This document shows positions 1-5,766 of a DNA stretch of 5,846 bases, piece after piece. Both the position numbers and the translations under genes were made by a program. Each line of letters begins with the position of its first letter. The first letter of the stretch is position 1. The notes beneath the pieces are model-generated. The model made no database searches, had not been told where the DNA came from, and was given only the letters and a program-made list of their open reading frames with translations. This DNA comes from DATLFA01 sp039934635 (GTDB taxonomy: Bacteria > Actinomycetota > Acidimicrobiia > Acidimicrobiales > WLNW01): NCBI GenBank assembly GCA_039934635.1, contig JBDTLT010000305.1, positions 1 to 5,846 of the forward strand. Reading direction: 5' to 3'.

Positions 1-1020
1 CCCGCCCCGTTCGGCGACGCGAACGGCAACGACGACGTCGTCTTGTCTCCGGTGGTACGCCGGCTCATCGCCGAGCACGGTCTCGATGCCACCAGCCTCG
101 ATGGCACCGGTCTCGGTGGGCGCATCACCCGCGCCGATGTCGAGCGCGCCATCCAAGGTCAGCGGCCCTCGGTGCCGGCCGCGGGTTCGGTGCCGGCGGC
201 TCCCGCCGCCCCTGCGCCCGCCACACCCTCGCCCGCAATGAATGCGCCCGCACCCACCGCGGCCACGGCAGCGACGCCCCGCGTGGTGCCCGTGGGGCCG
301 CGCACGGGCTCGACGAGCGAACCCTTCAACAACATCCGGCGTCGCACCGCCGAGCACATGGTGATGTCCAAGCACACGTCACCGCACGTACTCACCGCGG
401 TCGAGGTCGATTACGAACGCGTCGAGCGCGTACGTCGGGCGCACCGTGAGTCGTGGAAGCAAGGCGAAGGCTTCAGCCTCACGTACCTACCGTTCATCGT
501 GCGGGCGCTGTGCGACGCGCTGCACGAGTATCCGCACCTCAACGCGTCGGTCGGTGAGGGTGCGCTCACCGTGCACCACGACATAAACGTCGCGATCGCG
601 GTCGACCTCAACTTCGAGGGTCTGCTGGCACCCGTCATCCAGAGCGCCGACACCAAGCGGTTGCGGGGCATCGCGCGCGAGATCGTCGATCTGGCCAATC
701 GGGCGCGGTCGAAGAAGCTCAGCGCGGACGATGTCGTCGGCGGCACGTTCACGATCACCAACGCCGGCCAGTACGGCACGATGATGCAGTTCCCGATCAT
801 CAACCAGCCGCAGGTTGCCATCTTGTCGACCGACGGCATCAAGCGGCGGCCGGTGGTCATCGTCGACGACCACGGCAACGAATCGATCGGCATTCACTCT
901 GTCGGCATACTCGCGATGGCGTGGGATCACCGCGCGGTCGATGGTGCCTACGCCGCGGCCTTCCTCGCCCGCCTCCGCGAGATCATCGAAACGCACGACT
1001 GGGATGCAGAGCTCGCCTGA
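1..1020 (+). CDS. Dihydrolipoamide acyltransferase, E2 subunit of a 2-oxoacid dehydrogenase complex (5' truncated)
   Basis: This is the core subunit of a cytoplasmic 2-oxoacid dehydrogenase complex; it moves acyl groups from its lipoyl arm to CoA. The frame is open to base 1, so the gene starts upstream and the N-terminal lipoyl domain lies outside the window. Visible in order, in window residues: the end of a linker (1-13); a peripheral subunit-binding domain (about 14-53, beginning VLSPVVRRL and containing GTGLGGRIT), which docks E1/E3; an Ala/Pro-rich flexible linker (about 54-105); and a complete catalytic domain (about 108-337) with ITNAGQYG, PIINQPQVAIL and the active-site DHRAVDG (His310, Asp314). 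A TTG at 43 is the leucine of VLSPVV, not a start. The 3' end overlaps the lipB-lipA start by 17 bases, so its lipoylating enzyme is made from the same message. The substrate class (pyruvate, 2-oxoglutarate or branched-chain) cannot be fixed from this part; DlaT/SucB is most likely by synteny with mycobacterial dlaT-lipB-lipA. Confidence 0.95.
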   Translation, partial: PAPFGDANGNDDVVLSPVVRRLIAEHGLDATSLDGTGLGGRITRADVERAIQGQRPSVPAAGSVPAAPAAPAPATPSPAMNAPAPTAATAATPRVVPVGPRTGSTSEPFNNIRRRTAEHMVMSKHTSPHVLTAVEVDYERVERVRRAHRESWKQGEGFSLTYLPFIVRALCDALHEYPHLNASVGEGALTVHHDINVAIAVDLNFEGLLAPVIQSADTKRLRGIAREIVDLANRARSKKLSADDVVGGTFTITNAGQYGTMMQFPIINQPQVAILSTDGIKRRPVVIVDDHGNESIGIHSVGILAMAWDHRAVDGAYAAAFLARLREIIETHDWDAELA

Positions 1021-2710
1021 GCGTGCCTTCGTCGAGCCGCTGCACGTTCGCTGGCTCGGGTCGGTCGACTACAACGACGCGCTGGCGCTGCAGCACGGGT
1101 TGTTCGCGCAATCGGCGGCCAATCACTTGTTGTTGCTCGAGCATCCCCACGTCTACACGATGGGGGTGCGGGCCGATCGCGCCAATGTGCTGGTCGATCC
1201 GGCCGAAGTCGGCGCGCAGTTGGTGTTCGCCGATCGCGGCGGTGATGTCACCTATCACGGCCCGGGACAGCTCGTCGGCTATCCGGTGCTGTGGGTGCCG
1301 GGCAAACGCGGCGGCGGCATGGCCGACACCGTCGCGTATGTGCGATCCGTCGAACAGCTCGTCATCGATGCGCTCGACGATCTCGGTCTGCGCGACGTCG
1401 GGCGCCTTCACGATTTTCCCGGCGTGTGGGTCGCGCCCGAGTCCGACCATCCGCGCAAGATCGCGGCCATCGGCGTGCGATTGAGCCGAGGCCGATCGAT
1501 GCACGGCTTCGCGCTCAACGTCGACCCGGACATGCGTTACTTCGATTGGATCGTGCCGTGCGGGATACGCGGCAAGGCGGTCACGTCGCTCGTTCGCGAG
1601 GGTATCGACGTATCGATGCGAGACGTCGTCGATGTGATGGCAGCGCGGGCGTCTGCCCGGTGGGGTGGTTCCACCGTCACACGCGCCGATGTGGCGTGGC
1701 GGGTACGACCCGAAGACCTCAGCGTCTTCTCGCGCGGGGGCGGCGCCGGCGAAGCGCTCGATCGATCCACCGCCGGCCGATCCAACGGTGAGACGAACGT
1801 GCGCTTGCGGGGACGGTTGGCCGAGGCGGGTGTGGGTGTGGGTCTCGGCCTGCGCGAACGCAAGCCCGAGTGGATGCGAGTCAAGGTCGACTTCGGCGAG
1901 GAGTACCGCCGGCTCAACTCGATCATGCACGGCCTCGAACTGAACACGGTCTGCCAAGAGGCGGGTTGTCCCAACATCTACGAATGTTGGAACGACGGCA
2001 CCGCCACGTTCATGATCAACGGCGATCGCTGCACGCGTGCGTGCGGCTTTTGCCTCGTCGATACGCGCAAGCCTTTGGCGCTCGATCCTGGCGAACCGGC
2101 CCGTGTCGCGGCAGCCGTCGAGCAGATGGGTCTGTCCTACACGGTGATCACCGCGGTCGCTCGCGACGACCTCGACGACGGCGGCGCCGGAGCGTTCGTC
2201 GACACCATCCACGCGGTGCGCGACCGCTGCCCGGGTACACAGGTCGAAGTCTTGATCCCCGACTGCCAAGGCGATGTCGACGCGCTCGAGCTCATCTTCA
2301 AGAGCCGGCCCGATGTGCTCAACCACAACATCGAGACGGTGGCCCGATTGCAGCGAGCAGTCCGACCGTCGGCTTCCTACGCGCGGTCATTGTCCGTGCT
2401 CGCCCGCGCCAAAGCCGCCGATCTCACGACCAAGTCGTCGATCATCGTGGGCATGGGCGAGACGCTCGACGAAGTCGCCGAATGCATGGCCGATCTCCGC
2501 GCCGTCGGTGTCGACATCGTGACGATCGGTCAATACTTGCGGCCTACGTCCAATCACGTGCCCGTGGCGCGCTGGTGGACACCCGACGAATTCGCAACGC
2601 TCGCCCGCATCGGTGAGCAAGAACTGGGCATTGCGCACGTCGAAGCGAGCCCGCTGACACGATCGAGCTATCACGCCAAGAGCGCGGCGGCGCGGTCAGG
2701 TGAACGATGA
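1004..2710 (+). CDS. lipB-lipA: Fused octanoyltransferase (LipB) - lipoyl synthase (LipA), 568 aa
   Basis: One uninterrupted frame carries both steps of lipoyl-cofactor synthesis. LipB half (about residues 13-221) transfers octanoate from octanoyl-ACP to the E2/GcvH lipoyl lysine: it has RGGDVTYHGPGQLVGYP (78-94), the catalytic lysine in RKIAAIG (Lys152) and the acyl-carrying cysteine in VPCGI (Cys186). LipA half (about 283-568) is a radical-SAM enzyme that inserts two sulfurs: auxiliary-cluster cysteines 317, 322, 328 (CX4CX5C), radical-SAM cysteines 343, 347, 350 (CX3CX2C), and the C-terminal RSSYH (553-557) supplying the serine ligand. Residues 222-282 link them. Each half has the normal length of the free enzyme, so nothing appears lost. 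The chosen ATG overlaps the E2 end by 17 bases; no strong Shine-Dalgarno is visible, suggesting translational coupling. The frame extends upstream to 815 only as a shadow of the E2 gene. The 3' end overlaps the peptidase start (ATGA). A base-call error creating the fusion is possible but unlikely, because no stop exists anywhere in the linker. Confidence 0.93.
   Translation: MQSSPERAFVEPLHVRWLGSVDYNDALALQHGLFAQSAANHLLLLEHPHVYTMGVRADRANVLVDPAEVGAQLVFADRGGDVTYHGPGQLVGYPVLWVPGKRGGGMADTVAYVRSVEQLVIDALDDLGLRDVGRLHDFPGVWVAPESDHPRKIAAIGVRLSRGRSMHGFALNVDPDMRYFDWIVPCGIRGKAVTSLVREGIDVSMRDVVDVMAARASARWGGSTVTRADVAWRVRPEDLSVFSRGGGAGEALDRSTAGRSNGETNVRLRGRLAEAGVGVGLGLRERKPEWMRVKVDFGEEYRRLNSIMHGLELNTVCQEAGCPNIYECWNDGTATFMINGDRCTRACGFCLVDTRKPLALDPGEPARVAAAVEQMGLSYTVITAVARDDLDDGGAGAFVDTIHAVRDRCPGTQVEVLIPDCQGDVDALELIFKSRPDVLNHNIETVARLQRAVRPSASYARSLSVLARAKAADLTTKSSIIVGMGETLDEVAECMADLRAVGVDIVTIGQYLRPTSNHVPVARWWTPDEFATLARIGEQELGIAHVEASPLTRSSYHAKSAAARSGER
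1787..1801 (+). promoter_or_regulatory. Possible internal ribosome binding site and GTG start for a separate LipA
   Basis: GGTGAG at 1787-1792 lies six bases before an in-frame GTG at 1799-1801 (codon 266 of the fusion). Starting there would give a LipA of 303 residues, close to the usual stand-alone length. The element is weak and could be chance in G-rich DNA. It would add free LipA but could not release free LipB, because no stop follows LipB. Confidence 0.25.
1828..1845 (+). repeat. Three hexamer repeats (GGGTGT-like) in the fusion linker
   Basis: GGGTGT, GGGTGT and GGGTCT stand in tandem and encode an alternating Gly-Val-Gly-Val-Gly-Leu run at residues 276-281, just before the LipA domain. 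Because the unit is six bases, gain or loss of copies would change linker length by two residues without breaking the frame. Confidence 0.7.
2698..2709 (+). promoter_or_regulatory. Ribosome binding site and overlapping start of the M24 peptidase
   Basis: AGGTGA (2698-2703) precedes ATG at 2707, which overlaps the TGA of the lipB-lipA fusion (ATGA, 2707-2710). Aligned to the 16S anti-Shine-Dalgarno, the AGG sits six bases from the ATG, which is good spacing. A second candidate is GAGAGG (2711-2716) before an in-frame ATG at 2722, giving a protein five residues shorter. Confidence 0.6.
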
Positions 2711-3828
2711 GAGAGGCAGACATGTTCCGCTCGCGGTTGGCCCGCGTACGCCAGACGATGACCGAAAGGGGGGTCGACACGTTGCTCCTTTCGGTGGGAG
2801 CCGACCTGCCGTACTTCTGTGGCTACGAGGCGATGCCCCTCGAGCGGCTGACCATGTTGGTCGTGCCGCGAGAAGGCGACGCAACGTTGGTGGTCCCGCG
2901 GCTCGAGGCCCCGAGGGTGCGCGAGCGTCCCGATGTCTTCGCCATTCGTCCGTGGGGCGAGAACGAGGACCCGATCGCCATCGTGGCCTCGATCGTCGGA
3001 TCCGCGGCGACTGTTGCCATCGGTGACACGACGTGGTCGCGCTTTCTCGTCGATCTCATGCGCGAGTTGCCGCGAGCGCAATGGCGGCGGGCGTCGACAG
3101 TGACGTCGTCGCTGCGCGCGGTGAAAGACGCGGACGAGATCGCGCGGCTACGCGCGGCCGCCGCCGGGGTCGATCGCATCGCGCGGGAGTTGCAGAAGGG
3201 CAACATCGCGCTCGTCGGCCGCACGGAGGCCGAAGTGTCGGCCGATCTCGGTCGGCGCATCCTCGCCGAGGGTCATCACCGCGTGAACTTCGCCATCGTC
3301 GCCGCCGGTGCCAACGCCGCGAGCCCCCATCACGACGCCGGCGAGCGCGTGATCCGAGAGGGCGAGGTCGTGCTGTGCGACTTCGGCGGCACCATGATCG
3401 GTGATGACGGCATCGGCTATTGCAGCGACATCACACGTTGCGTGTACATCGGCCAACCACCGAGCGAGTTCGCCGAGCTCTACTCGGTGCTGCAGCGCGC
3501 GCAAGCGGCTTCGGTGGCGGCGGCGGTCGTGGGTACCGCGTGCGAAGAAGTCGACGCCATTGGACGGCGCGTCATCGCCGAGCACGGTTATGGCGACTAC
3601 TTCATCCATCGCACCGGTCATGGCATCGGTGTCGAGGCCCACGAAGATCCTTACATCGTCGCCGGTAACGCCACGCCGCTCGTGCCCGGCCACGCGTTCT
3701 CGATCGAACCGGGTATCTACATCCCCGGCCGATGGGGGGCGCGACTCGAAGACATCGTCGTCGCCTCGTCCGCCGGGCCTGATTCGCTCAATACCGTCGA
3801 CCATTCGCTCTGCGTCGTCGAGGGCTGA
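2707..3828 (+). CDS. M24 family metallopeptidase, Xaa-Pro dipeptidase/aminopeptidase type (PepE/PepQ-like)
   Basis: A probably cytoplasmic enzyme (no signal peptide seen) predicted to cleave the bond before proline in short peptides using two metal ions. The N-terminal creatinase-like domain (about residues 7-140) contains DLPYFCGYEAMPLERLT. The C-terminal pita-bread domain (about 143-373) contains the metal ligands Asp225 (CDFGG), Asp241 (SDITR), His305 (HRTGHGIG), Glu334 (SIEPG) and Glu348 (RLEDI). The spacings Asp241-His305 (64), His305-Glu334 (29) and Glu334-Glu348 (14) match prolidases such as that of Pyrococcus furiosus. The first two ligands are 16 residues apart instead of 11, a five-residue loop insertion (GDDGI region). 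The conserved histidines in SPHHD (208, 209) are present. At 373 aa the length is normal for the family. The gene follows the lipoylation gene by ATGA overlap, so it is probably co-transcribed, but no functional link is evident. An alternative start at 2722 gives 368 aa. The exact substrate is not decidable from sequence. Confidence 0.9.
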   Translation: MREADMFRSRLARVRQTMTERGVDTLLLSVGADLPYFCGYEAMPLERLTMLVVPREGDATLVVPRLEAPRVRERPDVFAIRPWGENEDPIAIVASIVGSAATVAIGDTTWSRFLVDLMRELPRAQWRRASTVTSSLRAVKDADEIARLRAAAAGVDRIARELQKGNIALVGRTEAEVSADLGRRILAEGHHRVNFAIVAAGANAASPHHDAGERVIREGEVVLCDFGGTMIGDDGIGYCSDITRCVYIGQPPSEFAELYSVLQRAQAASVAAAVVGTACEEVDAIGRRVIAEHGYGDYFIHRTGHGIGVEAHEDPYIVAGNATPLVPGHAFSIEPGIYIPGRWGARLEDIVVASSAGPDSLNTVDHSLCVVEG

Positions 3829-3851
3829 ATCTCCACGGGCCGGCCTGCGAG
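3829..3851. other. Convergent intergenic gap
   Basis: Only 23 bases separate the stop of the + strand peptidase gene from the stop of the - strand polymerase gene. The gap contains the self-complementary octamer GGCCGGCC (3838-3845) but no stem with a T-run on either side. No intrinsic terminator can be supported, so the two transcripts may overlap at their 3' ends or end by Rho. Confidence 0.6.
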
Positions 3852-4874
3852 TCAGGGCTCGGCGGCTTTGCGGGCGCGACTGGGCGCGACGCGATCGGGT
3901 TCGTCGGGCATCTTGGGATAGACGGGCGGCCACGGTGCGTCGGCAAGGCCGTTGGCGCGGTCGCGTTGGTGCATCGCGAGGAGCGGTTCGAGTGATTGGG
4001 GCTCGTCGACCATGGTCGCCCACGGGTCACCCTGCTCGGCGAGTCGCGCCGGCACCGACGCGAGCGTGAGGGTCTCGGGATCGATGTGCTCGAGGTCGGC
4101 CCACGCGAACGGCGTCGAGACCTGTGCACCCGCGCGCGCCCGCACCGACCATGCGCCGAAGACGGTCTTGTGCGGCGCGTTCTGGTTGAAGTCGATGAAG
4201 ACCCGCCGGCCCCGCTCTTCTTTCCACCACGCGGCGGTGATCAATGTGGGGTGACGACGCTCGAGTTCGCGTGCCACCGCGACCGCGGCCGAGCGAACCT
4301 CGTAGGAATCCCAACGCGGTTCGAGGCGCACGTACACGTGGATGCCGCGATTACCGGTGGTTTTCGGGTAGCCCGCGATGCCGAGCTCATCGAATAGTTC
4401 GCGCGTGTGTGCCGCGGCCTGTCGTACCTCTTCGAAGACGACGCCGGGTGACGGGTCGAGATCGATGCGCAATTCGTCGGTGTGCTCGGGATCGTCGGCG
4501 CGGTACGGCCACGGATGGAATCCGAGACAGCCCTGGTTGACCGCCCACACGATGTGGGCCATGTCGTCGGCGACGAAGACCCGCGAGGTGGTGCCGTTGG
4601 GCGTCGACACGATCGTCGTCTTCAGCCATTCGGGGGCGCCGTCGGGTACACGTTTTTGGTAGAACGACTTACCCGACGCACCATTGGGGAACCGCTGCAT
4701 CAGGATCGGGCGGCCGCCCATCGCCCGCATCAGCGGTTCGCGCACGGTGAGGTAGTAGTCGACGAGATCTTTCTTGGTCTCGCCCCGCGTGTTGAAGAAG
4801 ACCTTGTCCGGAGATGTGACGCGCACTTCGTGGCCGTCGATCTCCATCTCGATGCCGTCGTTCTTCGCGGCCAT
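3852..4874 (-). CDS. Stand-alone LigD-type primase-polymerase domain protein (PolDom, archaeo-eukaryotic primase superfamily)
   Basis: This 340-residue protein consists of the polymerase domain found in bacterial DNA ligase D, without ligase or phosphoesterase domains. The family adds ribo- or deoxynucleotides to gaps and broken ends in DNA repair. Visible: N-terminal VTSPDKVFF (19-27); the metal-binding IDLDP (Asp138, Asp140); TGNRGIHVYV with His179; a third acidic motif FIDFNQN (Asp228); and SVRARAGAQVSTP (243-255), which is strongly conserved in the family. The C-terminal tail (about 312-340) is Pro/Arg-rich. The length resembles mycobacterial stand-alone PolD1. I chose the ATG at 4874, whose first base is the last base of the upstream SDR stop (TGATG), although the frame is open to 4955; no LigD-like residues precede it. 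No clear Shine-Dalgarno is present, so coupling to the SDR gene is likely. No Ku or ATP-dependent ligase gene lies in the window, so involvement in end joining is inferred from the family only. Confidence 0.92.
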   Translation of the reverse strand: MAAKNDGIEMEIDGHEVRVTSPDKVFFNTRGETKKDLVDYYLTVREPLMRAMGGRPILMQRFPNGASGKSFYQKRVPDGAPEWLKTTIVSTPNGTTSRVFVADDMAHIVWAVNQGCLGFHPWPYRADDPEHTDELRIDLDPSPGVVFEEVRQAAAHTRELFDELGIAGYPKTTGNRGIHVYVRLEPRWDSYEVRSAAVAVARELERRHPTLITAAWWKEERGRRVFIDFNQNAPHKTVFGAWSVRARAGAQVSTPFAWADLEHIDPETLTLASVPARLAEQGDPWATMVDEPQSLEPLLAMHQRDRANGLADAPWPPVYPKMPDEPDRVAPSRARKAAEP

Positions 4875-4876
4875 CA
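4872..4876 (-). promoter_or_regulatory. TGATG stop/start overlap coupling the SDR and polymerase genes
   Basis: On the minus strand the SDR stop TGA (4876-4874) shares its final A with the polymerase start ATG (4874-4872). With no good Shine-Dalgarno just upstream, translation of the polymerase probably depends on ribosomes terminating on the SDR gene, which indicates one transcript. Confidence 0.75.
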
Positions 4877-5686
4877 GAGATCGGGGATCGTCTTGGGGAT
4901 CAAGTCGTCGGACGCACCGCCGTCGACTTCGAGCAGCTTGCCGGTGACCCAACACGCGGCGGGCGACGCGAGGTAGACCGCGGCGGGGGAGATGTCATCG
5001 GGGCGACCGTTGCGCCGCATCGCAGTACGCGCGTGCATCGTCTCGCGGATCGAAGGATCACGACTCGACAGGTAGCGCCCGAGGGCGGCGGTCTCGATCG
5101 CGCCGGGCAGGATGGCGTTGACCCGGATGCGCGGCGCGAGGTCGGCCGCCATCATCTTGGTCATGTGCGAGACGGCGGCCTTGAGGGTGCCGTGGACGAG
5201 CCCACCGCGAGTGTTCTTGACGCCGGCCACCGAGCTGATGTTGATCACCGAGGCACCTTCGCGTTTCAGCAAGTGAGGCACAGTGAGCCGCACGAGCTCG
5301 AACGTGGCCGACACGTTGAAATGGAACGAGCCTTCGAGGTTCTCGACGCGGGTGTCGAGGAACGGGAACGACGGTGAGCCACCGGCGTTGTTGACGACGA
5401 TGTCGATACCGCCGAATTCGGTAGCGACGCGCTCGACGAGACCGGGTAGCGCGGCGAGATCGTTCATGTCGCTCGGCAGGACGAGTGCGCGGCGACCGCG
5501 GCGGCGAATCTCCTCGGCGACGCCGTCGAGATCGGCTTCGGTCCGGGCCAAGATGGCGACGTCGGCGCCCGCCTCGGCGAACGCCACTGCGATCGCGGCA
5601 CCGATGCCCTTGCCCGCGCCGGTCACGGTGGCCACCCGGTCGGTGAGCCGGAAGCGATCGATCACCGAGATGTCGTTGCTGGTCAT
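4874..5686 (-). CDS. Short-chain dehydrogenase/reductase (SDR) family protein with His in place of the catalytic Tyr
   Basis: A 270-residue Rossmann-fold protein of classical SDR length. Visible: the dinucleotide-binding motif TGAGKGIG (22-29); a basic Arg48 after the second strand, with Lys26 in the glycine loop, suggesting NADP(H); NNAG (99-102); the structural/catalytic Asn124 (FNVSA); catalytic Ser152 (INISSVAG); and C-terminal VDGG (254-257). The catalytic Tyr-x3-Lys reads HGTLK: His165 sits exactly 13 residues after Ser152, the spacing to Tyr in FabG, and Lys169 is kept. The codon is CAC, one transition from TAC. The rest of the fold looks intact and the frame is clean, so it is not an obvious pseudogene. 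The start is supported by AGGGGG six bases upstream. It is the first gene of a two-gene unit with the LigD-type polymerase and stands divergent to a second SDR-like gene. Substrate unknown; it may be a catalytically altered or inactive SDR. Confidence 0.9.
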   Translation of the reverse strand: MTSNDISVIDRFRLTDRVATVTGAGKGIGAAIAVAFAEAGADVAILARTEADLDGVAEEIRRRGRRALVLPSDMNDLAALPGLVERVATEFGGIDIVVNNAGGSPSFPFLDTRVENLEGSFHFNVSATFELVRLTVPHLLKREGASVINISSVAGVKNTRGGLVHGTLKAAVSHMTKMMAADLAPRIRVNAILPGAIETAALGRYLSSRDPSIRETMHARTAMRRNGRPDDISPAAVYLASPAACWVTGKLLEVDGGASDDLIPKTIPDL

Positions 5687-5692
5687 TGTGTT

Positions 5693-5698
5693 CCCCCT
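5693..5698 (-). promoter_or_regulatory. Ribosome binding site of the SDR gene
   Basis: AGGGGG on the minus strand ends six bases before the ATG at 5686-5684. This fixes the start of the SDR gene, with the glycine-rich cofactor motif beginning about 22 residues in, as is usual. Confidence 0.75.
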
Positions 5699-5711
5699 GG
5701 GCCCGTTTCCG

Positions 5712-5721
5712 CTCTATAGAG
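5712..5721. promoter_or_regulatory. Palindromic -10 element CTCTATAGAG, possible bidirectional promoter
   Basis: This ten-base perfect palindrome presents TATAGA on both strands. On the + strand the hexamer (5715-5720) would start transcription near 5727, upstream of the ribosome binding site of the divergent gene. The + direction has no good -35 (TCCCCC at 17-base spacing), so it would be the weaker or factor-dependent side. Confidence 0.4.
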
Positions 5722-5741
5722 TCGCGCCGTCGCCCACGCAA
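5713..5741 (-). promoter_or_regulatory. Candidate promoter for the SDR-polymerase unit
   Basis: On the minus strand TTGCGT (5741-5736) and TATAGA (5718-5713) are separated by 17 bases, matching a sigma-70-type -35/-10 pair. Transcription would begin near 5706, leaving about 20 bases of leader that contain the AGGGGG ribosome binding site. This is the most AT-rich spot in the 80-base divergent gap. Confidence 0.6.
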
Positions 5742-5749
5742 TGAGCGTG
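5735..5749. promoter_or_regulatory. Inverted repeat CACGC-N5-GCGTG, possible operator
   Basis: Two perfect five-base arms flank AATGA and overlap the minus-strand -35 hexamer, where a bound regulator would block the SDR promoter. The arms are short and such repeats arise by chance in GC-rich DNA, so support is weak. Confidence 0.25.
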
Positions 5750-5754
5750 CGCTC

Positions 5755-5761
5755 GAGGAGG
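5755..5761 (+). promoter_or_regulatory. Strong Shine-Dalgarno of the divergent right-edge gene
   Basis: GAGGAGG stands five bases before GTG at 5767. It is the best Shine-Dalgarno match in the window and fixes the start of the truncated gene that follows. Confidence 0.8.
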
Positions 5762-5766
5762 CAGGC

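Larger units (their letters stand above)
1667..1849 (+). other. Interdomain linker of the LipB-LipA fusion
   Basis: These bases encode residues 222-282, between the last LipB-like segment (ASARWGG) and the first LipA-like one (RERKPEW). The first part (STVTRADVAWRVRPEDLSVF) still looks ordered. It is followed by a Gly/Ala/Arg/Ser-rich stretch (about 243-282) with GGGAGE, an arginine-rich patch (VRLRGRL) and an alternating Gly-Val run. No stop codon occurs in this frame. The codons keep the G/C-rich third positions of the flanking domains, so it reads as real coding sequence. The arginine-rich and Gly-Val part may be the remnant of a once-independent LipA N-terminus. Confidence 0.7.

Noticed and set aside
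170..300. Ala/Pro-rich low-complexity stretch as a repeat element
   Set aside because: It is the usual flexible linker between the subunit-binding and catalytic domains of E2 proteins, not an independent repeat.
815..1003. N-terminal extension of the LipB-LipA fusion back to ATG 815
   Set aside because: These 63 codons lie inside the E2 catalytic domain in another frame and give a Ser/Arg/Thr-rich sequence with no LipB similarity. ATG 1004 gives a normal LipB N-terminus.
43..1020. TTG at 43 as the start of a short E2-like protein
   Set aside because: The frame is open to base 1 and TTG is the leucine of VLSPVVRRL, a normal interior part of the subunit-binding domain. A protein starting here would lack the lipoyl domain.
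983..2326. Long antisense open frame (447 codons) on the - strand across lipB-lipA
   Set aside because: It is a by-product of GC-rich codon use opposite a well-supported gene. It is rich in Arg, His, Asp and Val, with no recognisable motif or plausible ribosome binding site.
3837..3846. GGCCGGCC palindrome as a terminator between convergent genes
   Set aside because: It leaves no room for a loop if fully paired, and no T-run follows on either strand. A self-complementary octamer of this kind is expected by chance in such GC-rich DNA.
3148..4023. Antisense open frame on the - strand across the peptidase end and polymerase end
   Set aside because: It overlaps two convincingly identified genes, has biased composition, and shows no family features.
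4875..4955. 27-residue N-terminal extension of the LigD-type polymerase (start at 4955)
   Set aside because: The extension lies inside the SDR 3' end, is Arg-rich and unlike LigD polymerase N-termini. The ATG at 4874 forms a classic TGATG overlap.
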